Source of the DNA: Imbricaverruca yamaguchii
Lineage: Eukaryota; Arthropoda; Thecostraca; Neoverrucidae
Reading direction: 5' to 3'
Assembly (NCBI GenBank): GCA_034440575.1
Contig: JAOTOL010001635.1
Coordinates: forward strand, 3,261,001 to 3,325,000
DNA length: 64,000 nucleotides
Shown here: positions 35,100 to 47,324 of the stretch, piece by piece
Layout of the letters: every line of letters starts with the position of its first letter
Position numbering within the stretch: the first letter of the stretch is position 1
Program-made: the position numbers and the translations under genes
Notes under the pieces: generated by a model
Databases searched by the model: none
Seen by the model: the letters and a program-made list of their open reading frames with translations, nothing else
Told to the model about the DNA's origin: nothing

Positions 35100-37029
35100 T
35101 TCAATAAATCAATTAAATTCAATCCATTCAAAGCTGCCAGGTTTATATCGGTTTAGGTCATAATGTACACAACTCTTCAGGGAAATTCTTTGTTACTTAG
35201 CACCGCTATACATGATTGCGATTTTGAACATAAAATGTTCATTTTAACTTTTAAATCTAAGAAACAACATTAAGTATCCGTGGCTTAGATTATCATCAAC
35301 ATACGGCACGTTGCTATTTATATATAGATTTTATGGACATGTCTATAGCACAGCAGTTGATAAATCTAGCATACGACGTAAAGTTATCTGGTACTAGATA
35401 ATGTATACTTATGCTTATAAGAGACAATGAAATTTCATCGATTGCATGATCAGATTTTAAAAGGTGTTCGCGTACATTTTAGGACACACATCGAAACGGC
35501 TTTTGCTTTCCCATCAGATTCAATCATTCGTTTCATCATTCAATCATTCGTTTCATCATTCATTCATGTCGAATGTGTCATCAAAATGCACGACACAAAT
35601 TGCTCAAAAAATAAAGTTTCAGGATAATGTAAATCGGTAGACTGTGCTTTCTCGGTTACCATTGCCCATGCTGGCCACAGCACGACACCCTGGCGTGGTT
35701 CAACGTGAAACACATCCGGTGCTGATAGCGTCGATTTTAAATTTCAGCCCTCTCATTTACCACGAATGGCTAATGCTAAGCTATAAATGATGGTACTCCC
35801 ATATGCAAAAAATGGGTTCTACGTCCATGGCTCTTTATTACATGGGTGTTACAGAAGAATACACTGGAAATTGAACTCGCATGCAAGTCTCTTAAGGATC
35901 GCGCTTGATTAATGCTGATGAAATCAGAAGATTGCCAAATTCATACAACAGGACGTCCAGCCAAAACCTTAAGTCCATACCACGAGTGCAGTTCCGGTTG
36001 TGACGGGAGATGCTGTTTTGTGTGTATCATTGCTGCGTTTGAAATGTGCGTTATCATATCTGCCGTCAGTGTTCCATAGATATAGCAAAGTACATGCACT
36101 ACAGTACATACATCTATAACCTTTATAATTATTACGTGCGCAGTATGCACGAGTATTTCCCGCATCAGTACATGATACAGAAACAAGAGTGGATGACACA
36201 TTTGTCCTGCTAGCCTGAGACGAGCTCATAATCGAAATGGCATTATCATCTTAAGTTGCATTATTCTTAACATATATTTTATTTGAACTAAGCAACATAC
36301 CTTGGCATATATATAACATCCATTGGCACAAATGCAACTGAATGCAAAAGGTGCATTATAACCCGTCCATCTAGCTCCAGACATTTTTAACTGAAGGGAG
36401 CATTTTTTGTCAATAAATAACTGGACAACACCATATGTAAATTGCATATGCTACTTTTTAAGCTACTTCTTCCTCATTGTAACAGGCAGAAGCCAACTTT
36501 TTAGATAACTACACTCTGATCCCGCTTTAAACACCCTCCTAGTTATCTTCTCGCTTTGCTATTTCCTCCATCTTGTTTACTCCAGTCTCAAAATGGTCAG
36601 AGCTGGCCCAAGAGACTGCAACAGCCAAACTAATCGGATCAATCCTTAAAAATCCTCGCAATCCTTCGAAACTAGTGCTCACAAATTTCAAGACATGTCA
36701 TAAATCATCAGAAATTTGTCTCAAAACCCTCGCGACTAAAAAAATTACAGCAGAGACGCAGCCGAGGGGCCACAGATCCCCCTCAAACTTAGCAGCCAAA
36801 AAATAAACGAGATCAATACAAATTAAGATTTTCCCACGCAAAACTACAAGATGTTTGGCCCACCATTGACTTCATGGACGATGCATGAAAAGAATCGACA
36901 TGAAACGGCTATTCTTCACTTACCAACTTTCGGATAGTTTCGGCACCACTGCCGCCCCCGCCCCCACCCAAATTTGGTGAGATATCTACAGCCTTGGCGG
37001 TGAGCACTACTGTGAGGAAATCAAGGAAG
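35100..37029. other. Intron 1 of gene B, right part
   Basis: A Cys-containing minus frame at 36226-36447 ends in a plausible donor (AAG then GTATGT) but is in phase 0, not 1. Otherwise nothing recognised apart from a short ATCATTCGTTTC repeat at about 35520. Confidence 0.45.
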
Positions 37030-37079
37030 TCATCCAGCCTCATCATGCACTAAGCCAGTGAGTCGGCCGATCCACTCAC

Positions 37080-37159
37080 GTGGCACGACGGTGGCCACCG
37101 TCAGCACCGCCAGCAGCAGCAGCAGATGGAAGCCCATCCTGCAGCGCGGCACTGCATCT
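37080..37159 (-). CDS. Gene B exon 1: signal peptide
   Basis: Coding starts at ATG 37137 and runs 58 nt: MGFHLLLLLAVLTVATVVP plus one base, then donor CCAC|GTGAGT. This is a standard secretory signal peptide (H-region of Leu, Ala and Val) and it ends in phase 1, exactly what the phase 1-1 module exons need. A TATATA at 37190-37185 and TCAGAT at 37161-37156 place transcription start near 37159, giving a 22-nt leader. An earlier ATG at 37157 would be only 2 nt from that start and opens another frame, so it is probably skipped. The next supported exon is P2 at 25.5 kb; the 11.5-kb intron is filled by nested transposons. Confidence 0.78.
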
Positions 37160-37190
37160 GAGACGCGAGGTACGTCTCGCCGGCTATATA
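37156..37190 (-). promoter_or_regulatory. TATA box and initiator of gene B
   Basis: On the minus strand TATATAG begins at 37190. TCAGAT, resembling the arthropod initiator TCAGT, has its A at 37159, 31 bp downstream. This is the expected TATA-to-start spacing. The signal-peptide ATG follows 22 bp later. Confidence 0.7.
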
Positions 37191-37199
37191 GCCCGCTGG

Positions 37200-38700
37200 C
37201 AGACAGCGGGGCGGGGCGTCGGGCCTCCAGTGAGGGCGACGGACACTGGCGTAGGGTGCGATCCAACAGGGGGAGGTCGTCTGGGCAAGGCCCGTAATAT
37301 ACTTAGGCACCATCCAACTTCTCCGCAAGTGCTCGGATTTGGTATGCTTTGCGTTCAAGCGGTATGTATGCGTATATATATATATATATATTTATTTACT
37401 TATTTATTTATTGCTGTGGCGTCGAGCTTCCGCCTACCCATTGCGTGATCAAGGGTGTTGCACACACTTGGCGAGCTCGTTAAAACTGCATACTCACCAT
37501 AGATGCTATGCTTCTTAAAGAGCGTAGATGCTTTGCTTAAACTGGGTTGTTGGGCATTCCATCCCGACATGCAGTTAAAGATTATTCAGGTAAAGCTGGA
37601 ACCCGTCTTCGTATTTTGTGTGGCAATCTCTTCAGTACTTCTAATGTTTCAAAGCATTATTATCCGGGTTCACAGCACCCTGTGCTCGACACCACTGCTT
37701 AGGTTCACCACAAGTGATGTCCCTTGCTTTATTTGAATCCGGAGCTACGACCACTTCATGCTTAGTCTCGTCAGCTTGGTCCCAGTGGCAGATCCAGCGG
37801 TACCTATCATGACATGTTAACCGGGGAAGAATATTCCCTAATCATGGAACATTTTACAAATTTAAGGGGAAATCCACGAGTCCCGACAAAATGTATTCTT
37901 CTTTGCACATCTCCCTGTCGTCTCCAGGTGAAAATAAAAATAGAACATGCCCTGCGACCTGGAGGGAGTCACGGAGGGTATGTTCTGAGACGGCGTTCAC
38001 CCGGCAACGGGCGACTGCAGCCCCTTCTCCTCCTCTGTTTAAGTCAATGTCGCTTAATTGAGCAATCTGGGCCGTTTGATGAGGTCTGATGTGAGGTGAG
38101 GTCCCCATTGACTTTGCTCAACCGGTGGTGTCCGCCATCCTCGGGGAGATGGTGCCCGGCCCACCAGACGAATGCTCCGCTGCATTGAAACTGCTCCGCC
38201 AGTCCTCGCGTCTTCCAGGGGATACATCAGTGTCATTTAAAGAAAATTGTCAACATGCTTCAGGTTCAGAATTGGCCCCTGGAGTCCTAATTTAAACATA
38301 CTTGCCTTAATCGTGAATGATTAATTCAACAGTCGTTTTCACTATGTGAATTTATATATTTCCTGGAAACAATGATCTGACAAAGTTGCGTCGAGTATGA
38401 CAGGCGGCATTTTTGCGTTATCCAACTGAGTCAATGGCCATTTTGTTCCATGTCCTTAGGTGCAATAGGTATTCCAAAGTTCACAAATATAGTACGTTTG
38501 GTTTCAACTAGATCACACCTACCACACGTGACGTCCCATAACAGAAGTGGCATTTTATTCCAAAATATTGTTGAACGATATTCCAGTTTTGAAGTATCCT
38601 GATCAAACTACATAATATGGCGTTTTCATTAAAGTTATCAAGTTGCAAAGTGTCCAGACTTAATCCATTTTAAGTCTGCTAAGCCTGCTCTTGAAGTCTG
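37200..38700. other. Region upstream of gene B
   Basis: Between the gene B promoter and MITE-1 copy G. It should hold the gene A terminator and terminal exon if A and B are separate, but none was recognised. Confidence 0.4.
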
Positions 38701-38704
38701 CTAA

Positions 38705-39190
38705 GCCCGTGAAGTCTCTGCGGTCAGACTCACACCCCCTCTCTGGGGGAGAGGGTGCTGATAGGAACCTCCCCCTCTAATCTCCAAACTAAGCGTCGCA
38801 CGAAAACGAAAGAGGTGTCATCTGAAAGCGCTCGACGAGCAGGGCCCGACACTACCCGCGGAAAAAAAAATCCCAAAAGTGACGTCACTATGGGGCCTGG
38901 ATTTTGACGACTTCCATCATGTTTTTGGCGTAAGGGGAGTTCACTTTGGGGGAGATTTGAATTTTAAAAAAATGTTTGGAACCAAAAAAGGACAGCGACA
39001 TCGATCAGGGCAATGCAATTTGCCACTTTTGCCATTTTTGCCACCAAAAATTGTGTTTGGGGAAATTTCAAAATTTTGAGTTTTCAAGTTGTCTTTCATT
39101 TTCCTTTTCTAATGGGTAGAGCGAACCCAAAAACGTTGTTCGAAGTCAACTTACTCCAATAAAATAGACAAGCCTCCAATAAATAGACAA
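38705..39190 (-). mobile_element. MITE-1 copy G, truncated
   Basis: Contains CTCCAAACTAAGCGTCGCAC, AAAGTGACGTCACTATGG and GGGTAGAGCGAACC, then ends near 39190. The half carrying the AGGTCA repeats is missing. No clear TTAA. Confidence 0.75.
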
Positions 39191-39599
39191 TTAGTGTGAT
39201 TGATTGGTTGGAATTGTGATATGCTGGGAAAGTTTAATAAATTAAACTCGATGATTAGTTATCTTCTCCCCACAGTATCTGGTCGTTAAGAAATCCGGAT
39301 ACCCGTTGAGCTGTTCTCATGCGCTTAATCTATTTGGTTCAATATGTTCCCAAATCGGCTATCGAACTGATGCCCCGGCTCGGTCTTCTGCCTTGCAACC
39401 GTTGCGTTTGTCTCCCTCTACAGCTATACTTAGGGCTTCATCCCTTAAGCACATTGATAGGCAATTATTGATGCCCCCATTAAATTTTGTGTGATTAACA
39501 ACGGGAGTTTTTGGTTCTGAGCGCTTTATTTGGGGGGTGTGGGACGGCGCGAGTTTGCAGGGCGTGTTGTACTTGGCTTTGACTCTAGCGCGATTTTCA

Positions 39600-40800
39600 C
39601 TTGCATCGTTGCAAATTTTCGGCGCCCCGGCAGGAAATTTCTGGTGCCGCTGTAATATGGAGCACCATTCTTGAATTATGGGACCCGACCCAAACTTTTC
39701 TGGCCCCATCCGAATTCTTCGAGGATACCGGCGCGATTTTTGGGAGCCCATCCATCTCTGGAGAGGCGCACTTGTTCATTTGATACGACACTGCAGCTGC
39801 TCAACGAGTGTTTTTCAGCTGATGGCACCCTTCAGAGTTGAAAAGACCTTCAGAGAATCTTCTTTTTGTTATCTGCTTTGAATTTTCAAGTACTGTGGTC
39901 AATCCTATCAAGTCTCTGTGCTTTTTGGGACCCAGGTATATTCTGTAAAGCTCCTACACGGTATTTTCAGGCCCCGGTAAAATTCTTCGGTCATCCAGTG
40001 TTATTTTATTCTGCACAACATGTTTAGTTTTCGGGCCTGAAGGTTTTTTGCGTGGTTTTAGACGCGATATTTTCAGGACGCAGGGTGACACGCGGAGTAA
40101 AAATTAAGTTTTGGTGGGCCAGCTGCGACGTTTGTGGACCTGCGCGACATTTCGGGCCCCCAGAGTGTTCTTCAAAGGCTGCGACACGACTTATGGGTCT
40201 CAGTGCGCTTTTTGAGGCCCGGCGTGTTATTTGTTGAAATCCCTAGCCCAAATCGTGTTCGAATCATTGGGCGCGATCGCTCGTGCACCACAGTGATTTT
40301 CCATTTCTTGTTCTTTTCCTTGCCACGGCTTCATTTTGTGGGGTCCCGGCGAAACGTTTGGTGCCCCGTACGACCTATAGGACCGGTATAATTATATTTT
40401 CAGGTGCCGGGCCGCGACTTTTTGGAGTACTCATCGTGATTTTGAAGGACGTCGGCACGTCTTCATGATTTTCATGGGCCCATGCACGAACTGTTGAGGC
40501 CTCCAGTCATTTTCCTGGGACCCGACCAGACTTCTTTGACCCAAGTGTGATTTCTATGACATCGGCCTGATCTTCTTAGACCTCCAACGGTATTTTGCAG
40601 GAGCCTCCTCCCATGTTTTTGATCATCAATGCCAATTTTAGCGGCCGGAGCGATGTTTGGGACCTTCAATATGATTTTCAAGGGCCCGGTGTGATTTGTT
40701 GGGGCTCTAGCGGGATTTTTAGAGGGTGCGACCCAATTTTCCAGAACCCAGCGAGATTCGTGGAGGCACCACAGCTACTCAGGCGTGAGCAAATTCCCCC
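39600..40800. repeat. Decayed ~21-bp tandem repeat, about 1.2 kb
   Basis: GYGNGATTTTTNGGGNCCC-like words recur at about 20-22 bp throughout, best seen at 40640-40770. Because 21 bp is seven codons, several plus-strand open frames here show seven-residue periodicity (for example DFQGPG, ICWGSSG, IFRGCD). I see no start, splice or homology evidence for a protein. Confidence 0.6.
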
Positions 40801-42240
40801 TTGACCCCCTCTCTCTCTCTATTCGGTACTCACTGCAGAGGCATCAACTGGCTCAAGAAAGCGAATGACTGCGAGGAGAGCATCAGCTGGCGTAGTAGGG
40901 CGTTTGCATTCTCAACGCGTATGGAGCCAATAATGTTCCACATATTCGAAGAGCAATACCGAAATAGCCAAGAAGCTATTTGTAGGTACATGCTGAAGGC
41001 ACACGACCGTCCAGAAAGACGAGTATTGGCGAGATCATGACGGTGACGGACGGGTATTTACGTCCTCCTCTATCTTCCTAATTAAATTGCAAATTTTAGC
41101 TGGATAGATCGACCCGTCCAATTAGGTGGCATGCTAGTTCGACTGGATGGACACTTGCCAATCCAGTTTGCATGCTCCCGAGACCCTGCTCCCTATTGTC
41201 TATAGTAGAGTCCATGCCCCGGGTCAATAGTGCGCCCATCGCTAAAGGCATCCTATTGCCTAGGACATGGGAGTCGATGACGCGCCGAAGGCCAGTTTAT
41301 CGTTCTATTGTGAGACAAGCGCCATGACAGTAAGGGTTGTAGTTCCTCTCAAGGTCGACGCTCCTGTGATCCGGTCACTCGACTGAATCAGTGTTTCAAT
41401 CCGTAGCTGAATCAACGCCAGGGTATATAGAGAGATAACTCACCCGGAAACACCGAATACCAGAATCCTGCTAAATTAGCAGCTTTTGGTATATTTCGCG
41501 GCAGTAATTCCCATCACCAAGCAAGTTAATATATTCGCGCGATCCTTGGATTTCCGGAAAATGCACATCGCACGCAGCAGAGACGCTTCTCGGGTAGTTC
41601 CAACAGCAGTAGAAGTACCCTTCTCAGGAACCTGAGGCCAGAACAAACAACGATTACAATCCCATGTTCTCAATAATACCAGAACAAGGATGCATACATC
41701 TGGATATTGTGAGCGCAGGAGAAGGACGAGGAGGGGCATACGTGCCTTCATATCTCAAATTATAACACACATGTATTCATGAACGACACAGTATTCGGAT
41801 GTGCGTTCACGCACTGCCGCCATATGACAAGGGCACCACCGACCCGACTGCTCCCCGGCTTACCCTTCAATGTATACCGGCGGCAACGTCCCGCGCGCCG
41901 GTTGGTGCGCAGCTACACGTACGGGTTCCGCGTTCCCGGCGCTGTGGGGAGAGGACAGCAGTGATCCAGGTGCGTAACCATCTGTTGGTTAGGAGGCACT
42001 TCCTAGTGTGGCCGTTGATATCATGCGTATCGAAAAAGTTCGGTGTGCCATGTCAGCTTTCCTCCGTTCACGCGGCAAAACGTGTGTGCAGAGCTAGCTA
42101 CACCACAGTTTGCGCCAACAGATTACCGATGCAGGTACAACATACACCGTTGATGAAATGACCTCACCACCACCGCTCGGCTGTTGAAACGGCTATCAGT
42201 TGTTAATTACATCCGAATCCCGACCGATGCCACACATATT
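40801..42240. other. Non-coding stretch between gene A and gene B
   Basis: No Cys-rich exon, repeat or RNA gene identified. Confidence 0.45.
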
Positions 42241-42318
42241 TTGTGCAGGCCAACCGCACAGAGGTGCAGTTGGCCTGCACAAACACACATACACACAGGC
42301 ACATATACACACACACAC

Positions 42319-42396
<78 letters not shown>

Positions 42397-42508
42397 TATA
42401 TACATATATACATATATATATATACATATATATATATATATGTATATACATATATATATACATATATGTACATGCATATATCATATATATATATATATAT
42501 ATATATAG
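42319..42508. repeat. (TA)n microsatellite with flanking (CA)n
   Basis: Long alternating TA tract preceded by ACACAC. It explains poly-Tyr/Ile open frames on both strands. Confidence 0.95.
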
Positions 42509-42967
42509 ATCATTGAAATATGCAGCATACTTTGTTTTGATACGCCTCTTTGAGAAGCCCTCAGGTCGTCTAATGATATTGCGTTCCATAACACACGGAA
42601 AACTTAATCTCACATTTCACCCGACGTCCATTAGTCTCTGATCTCAACATATGCAACAACATGACTACAGATACAAGCATGCTCAAGATGACCAATGCAG
42701 CATATGAGTTCCGAAGCTCTATGGGCTACTTTTCCCGGGTCGGCCAGCCTCATACTACATTGTACACACCACCGCCACCCTGTCTAGATGCATGTATATG
42801 CACCTCCAAGAAAGGCACAGTTCTACATACAATAACCACACAAGAACGCACTGTCCTAAGACGACTTGAGAGCCTTTCAAAGAGGCATATCAACAGGAAG
42901 AATTATGTACTCGTACTATGCAATGAAAGATGCATAAAGATAATCTGCTTCGGACGGTTTTATGACA

Positions 42968-43090
<123 letters not shown>

Positions 43091-43365
43091 CATTAGATTC
43101 AAGTCGTAATGGCACGACATTTTATATTCATTCGAAAAGTGGGCTCAACGGCCACGACAAGTTGTGCTTTTACACTTCGAATATAACTTGTCCAATGCAC
43201 AATTGTTATGCAAACATGTATTGAACTATATGCTTAGAGGATATACTGAAGATGCAAATTGCACGAATCATGACAACTTTCTCATGAGGAATAGAAGCAC
43301 TATGTTTGGGAAGACACGCCCAACCATGGAAATTGAAGCTGAAATGGCGTGTTAAATCAGATTAC

Positions 43366-43473
43366 CTTGAATGCAGGCTTTCAATGTGCAGCCGGCTATT
43401 CCGGTCTCACTGCAAAAGCAGGAGTTGCAGTATTCGCTATCCAGGAACACAGAACCAGGCAGGCAGGTCGCAT
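43366..43473 (-). CDS. Gene A exon L-3: pacifastin domain, Leu at inferred P1
   Basis: 108-nt phase 1-1 exon, acceptor ending TCCGTCAG, donor CAAG then GTAATC. It encodes CLPGSVFL, YCNSCFC and CTLKAC. It is the last exon I can support for gene A. The donor is intact, so at least one more exon with the stop codon should follow between here and about 37.3 kb, but none was recognisable by Cys pattern. The donor could instead feed an exon beyond gene B's start. Confidence 0.82.
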
Positions 43474-43685
43474 CTGACGGAAGGTGTTGATATTAACCAC
43501 AATTCAGAAACCAACGGTCATCCGGACGTCATAAACGCTGTTTACCTGAAATAAACTTCACAAGTATTGCCAGGCGAACTTGAAACGTTTAGGAATCACA
43601 ATCAGTTCACCGTCGGACCACTATATCCTGATGATATTCGGGGGTAGGATATTTTGAAGCTTCGGACAAACACAGGTAGCATTTC

Positions 43686-44519
43686 AACCCTGTCTGTCTC
43701 CCCTGTCTCCCCTCTCAAATCCTCACGGGGGGGGTGGGTTCAATAGAGACCCTCTCTAATCTCCAAACTAAGCGTCGCACGAAAACGAAATAGGTGTAGT
43801 AGGAAAGCGCTCGACGAGTAGGGCCAGACACCCCCTCCAAAAAACGACGTCACTAGGGGCCCAGCTTCACGACATACGTTTTGTTCCTAGCTCTGGGGGT
43901 TGATTTTGAAAGGGATTTTTAAGAAAATAATTATTTGGAACCAAAAATGGAAAGGGAAATCGACCCGGAACATACATTTTTTTATCCACCCAAGCATCAA
44001 TTTTCTTTGAAATTTTATAATTTTGAGTTCTCAAGTCTTCTTTCATATTCCTTATCTACTGGGTAGAGTTGACTGAAAAAAAATGTTCGAAGTCAACTTG
44101 GTCCAATAAAAATTCTTAGTTCAGCCAAGATCTTCCATTTCAACTATAATGGGCAAATATACAGGACATGCATATATAACAAATATACAGGCAGTCAAAA
44201 ACAGACAAAATGACAAATTCCTCAATTGGATTTTGTTGTATCCCTAAAGATAAGCAAACACTCAGAGTTTCATTAGGATATCTTTATTCGTTAAAGCGTG
44301 ACTACTGGCTGAACGTTTTTGGGTGTGACCTCGCTTGACCTCGGCTAACTCGACTCCTAGATGACCCGACTTCAAAATTTTGACACATGCCACATTGGTG
44401 TGGAAAAAGGCATCACAAATTTCCGCGCGATGCGGGACGCCGTTCTTTAACTATCCGCGGGAAATCTTAGGGGACGGGGTCGTCAACGACCCCCTCCCCC
44501 TCCCCAGAGACGGCGCGGG
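43686..44519 (-). mobile_element. MITE-1 copy H, between exons G-3 and L-3
   Basis: The right end GACGGCGCGGG is followed by TTAA (44520-44523); the left end is degraded (CCCTGTCTGTCTCCC). Inner landmarks CCAAACTAAGCGTCGCAC and CGACGTCAC are present. Confidence 0.82.
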
Positions 44520-44580
44520 TTAAGGAAGTCTAGACATGATAATTTTCCTCATCACATCGAAGGCCTCCCTGATGGCTCAC

Positions 44581-44790
44581 CTAGAGCTTGCAACTTGACG
44601 ATGCCGTCGTGGCAGATGACGCGTCTATTCGGCACGCGCGGCAGGTCAGAGGGGTTGGAGCAGGGGACGGGCTTCTCCGGTGTTTGTCCGGGTTTGCACG
44701 CCTTGCGGGTGCAGCCGTACACCCCGTTCTGACACTCGCACGTGTTGCCACACTCGTCAATGTAGGTCGGGCCGTACTGACATGACGGGT
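44581..44790 (-). CDS. Gene A exon G-3: pacifastin-like module plus tail
   Basis: Third G copy: 210 nt, phase 1-1, acceptor TGTTACAG, donor CTAG then GTGAGC. It reads CQYGPTYIDEC, CGNTCEC, CTRKAC, then PCSNPS and RVICHDGIVKLQ. Intact by eye. Its L partner at 43366-43473 is separated from it by a MITE-1 insertion (43686-44519), which stretched an intron that is about 300 bp in the other two pairs. Confidence 0.85.
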   Translation of the reverse strand, partial: TRHVSTARPTLTSVATRASVRTGCTAAPARRANPDKHRRSPSPAPTPLTCRACRIDASSATTASSSCKL

Positions 44791-44859
44791 CTGTAACAGC
44801 GGTCGCTGTCAAGAGACAACTTGGCACAGAGTTGAAAGCATACACACATGCATGTATAT

Positions 44860-44890
<31 letters not shown>

Positions 44891-45105
44891 CATATAGATG
44901 ATAAAAATGTTAAATAATCTCATGCTCATAATAAAACAAAAAATAGATCCAAATTCCCACAGTATACATTTCGGACACCGGACTTCCTCGATGGTGACAG
45001 AACTGGTAAAGCCGCCAAACAGACCCACATGGACATTCACTGACGAGGGGAAATTCAATTTCCCATCGAAATTCACACCGAAATAGTGATTTTACATCAG
45101 ATTAC

Positions 45106-45213
45106 CTAGAATGCAGGCTTTCAAAGTACAGCCAGATGCCCCGGTGTCACTACAGAAGCAGGAGTTGCAGTACTCCTTATCCAGGAACACAGAACCGGGC
45201 AGGCAGGCCGCAT
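45106..45213 (-). CDS. Gene A exon L-2: pacifastin domain, Leu at inferred P1
   Basis: 108-nt phase 1-1 exon, acceptor ending CTGGCAG, donor CTAG then GTAATC. It encodes a full pacifastin domain with CLPGSVFL, YCNSCFC and CTLKAC. In characterised locust pacifastin peptides Leu at this loop position gives chymotrypsin-type inhibition; that is extrapolated here. It pairs with G-2 and is very similar to L-1 and L-3. Confidence 0.85.
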
Positions 45214-45497
45214 CTGCCAGAAGGCATGGATGTTAACCACAACTTAGAAGCCAACGGGCATTGCCTTTATCCGGACGTCATAAACGCTATCAGTGTGTTA
45301 TGAACGTCACAAATATTACTCAGCGAACTGGGAGCATAAAAATCATACTCAATTAAACTTAGGGCAACTACATACTGGTGGCATTGTAGGCGTTATTTTA
45401 AAGCCACATGCCATTGAACAATCATCGGTAACATCTGGAAGAATTCGAGACACGCCAAGTTTCCTTATCACGTCAGGAGGAATCCCTGATGGCTCAC

Positions 45498-45707
45498 CTA
45501 AATCTTGCACCTTGACGATGCCGTCGTGGCAGATGACGCGTCTATTCGGCACGCGCGGCAGATCAAAGGAGTTGGAGCAGGGGACGGGCTTCTCGGGTGT
45601 TTGTCCGGGTTTGCACGCCTTACGGGTGCAGCCGTACACACCGTTCTGACACTCGCACGTGTTGCCACACTCGTCAATGTAGGCCGGGCCGTACTGACAT
45701 TGAGGCA
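45498..45707 (-). CDS. Gene A exon G-2: pacifastin-like module plus tail
   Basis: Second copy of the G exon: 210 nt, phase 1-1, acceptor TGTTGCAG, donor TTAG then GTGAGC. It encodes CQYGPAYIDEC, CGNTCEC, CTRKAC and a tail with PCSNSF and RVICHDGIVKVQ. All Cys are intact and the inferred P1 is Arg. Upstream the intron has a short CA/TA microsatellite at 45770-45810, also present in front of G-3, showing that the duplicated unit included intron sequence. Confidence 0.85.
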   Translation of the reverse strand, partial: CLNVSTARPTLTSVATRASVRTVCTAAPVRRANPDKHPRSPSPAPTPLICRACRIDASSATTASSRCKI

Positions 45708-45763
45708 CTGCAACATAGGACGATGTCAAGAGACAACTTGGCACGGTTAACATGGCACAGAGC

Positions 45764-45768
45764 TGAAA

Positions 45769-45809
<41 letters not shown>

Positions 45810-45812
45810 CAA
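45764..45812. repeat. CA/TA microsatellite inside the duplicated G+L unit
   Basis: ACACAC then TATATA; a similar tract is at 44840-44898 in front of G-3. Confidence 0.9.
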
Positions 45813-46927
45813 GTGAGGGACAAATGCAAAATATCCATGTGCTCATAATAAAACAAAGAAATAGATCCAAATTCGCACTGTATATGTTTCGCCCACGGGG
45901 CTTCCTCAATAGTGGCAGGACTTCGAGGCAGATTCCAAACACGAAACACCGTCTACCTCATAACAATGAATGCGTATGTGATATAAGACAATTTCACCTC
46001 GATGGCGAACACAATCTATAGGGATATTCTATGAATAGAACTTTTGTGAGCGTTGGTGCATGTCGAGTCACAATTTATGGTCGGATATTCACGAAGAGAT
46101 AATTAATTCCAGCGAGATGATTAGGATCGAGTCGATCCTCGCGATTTTTTAGTCTTCACAGGCATTGTGTTGCGACCTTTCAAGTCGTACTATGTTCACT
46201 TTGAAAGTGGTGTCTTTAATCCGGCGGTCACTGGGGTATGTAAACATACACGGGTTACCGAGAGGAGGCTTTGTGCCCCTTTGCATTACCCTCTGCCCGT
46301 CACCATCATATCAGCGTGTCCCTACTCATGCTCAGAACACTCGGGATCTCATGTCATTATAACATGATCTGGTATTGTATCTAAAACCATGCAATTGTAT
46401 ACCTGGCCTATGATGGCCTCCCATGTCAATATTTAGATGACCTGCGATGGCTTCCCATGTCATGTCCTTAGAAATCGAAATGTCGGTTTTAAAACGTCTC
46501 AATTATCTGTATCATTTCAAAGCCATTCTTGTGTTTGAATGCACTTAAGAATGTCAATTTCACGCAGAATGACCTAGTCGAAGGCGCAAGATAATACAAA
46601 TACATATCTTTTTAGACGAAAAACCTTCCCTCCTCGGAACTAAATAGACATTTTTAACACCAAGCGTCCCCCTCCCCACATATACATAACACATACTTTT
46701 ACATTGCCAGTATTCATCTGGCGTTCGCCAGAACAGTGCCCCTGATTGTGACTTAAACTGGCACTAGGTCTAACCACCGGCCGCACATATACACCCTCAG
46801 TGGGATTACATGTCAAAGTGGGAACTGGTAAAGCCGCCAAACAGACCCACACGGACATTCGCTGATGAGGAGAAATTTAATCTCCCATCGAAGTTCACGC
46901 CGAAATGGCGCTTTTGCATCAGATTAC

Positions 46928-47035
46928 ATTGAATGCAGGCTTTGAAGGTACAGCCAGCTACCCCGGCGTCACTACAGAAGCAGGAGTTGCAGTACTCCTT
47001 ATCCAGGAACGCAGAACCGGGCAGGCAGACCGCAT
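46928..47035 (-). CDS. Gene A exon L-1: pacifastin domain, Phe at inferred P1
   Basis: This 108-nt phase 1-1 exon encodes C-x11-C-x2-C-x-C-x7-C-x4-C (CLPGSVFL, YCNSCFC, CTFKAC). Phe after CT suggests chymotrypsin-like specificity, whereas the two other L copies of gene A have Leu. The acceptor is TCTGCCGGCAG-like, ending CAG before ATGCGG. The donor is weaker than in its sisters: the last exon base is T, giving CAAT then GTAATC instead of CTAG then GTAATC, so splicing at this copy could be inefficient. Confidence 0.8.
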
Positions 47036-47324
47036 CTGCCGGAAGGCATGGATGTTAACCACAACTTAGAAGCCAACGGGCATTGCCTTTATCCGGACGT
47101 TATAAACGCTATCAGTATGTAATGAACATCACAAATGCATATTACTCAGCGAACTGGGAGCGTCAAAAAATCACACTCAATTAAACTTAGGGCAATTACA
47201 TACTGGTGGCATTGTAGGCGTTATTTTAAGCCACATGCCATTGGACAATCATCGGTAACATCTGCAGGAATTCGAGACATGCTAAGTTTCCTCATCACGT
47301 CAGGAGGAATCCCCGATGGCTTAC

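Noticed and set aside
35969..36229. Minus-strand Cys-rich frame ending near a GTATGT donor
   Set aside because: No acceptor gives the required 2-nt start, and no match to any module of the family.
36226..36447. Possible extra Cys-rich exon of gene B
   Set aside because: It has a plausible donor and CICANGC, but the phase is 0 rather than 1 and the pacifastin spacing does not fit.
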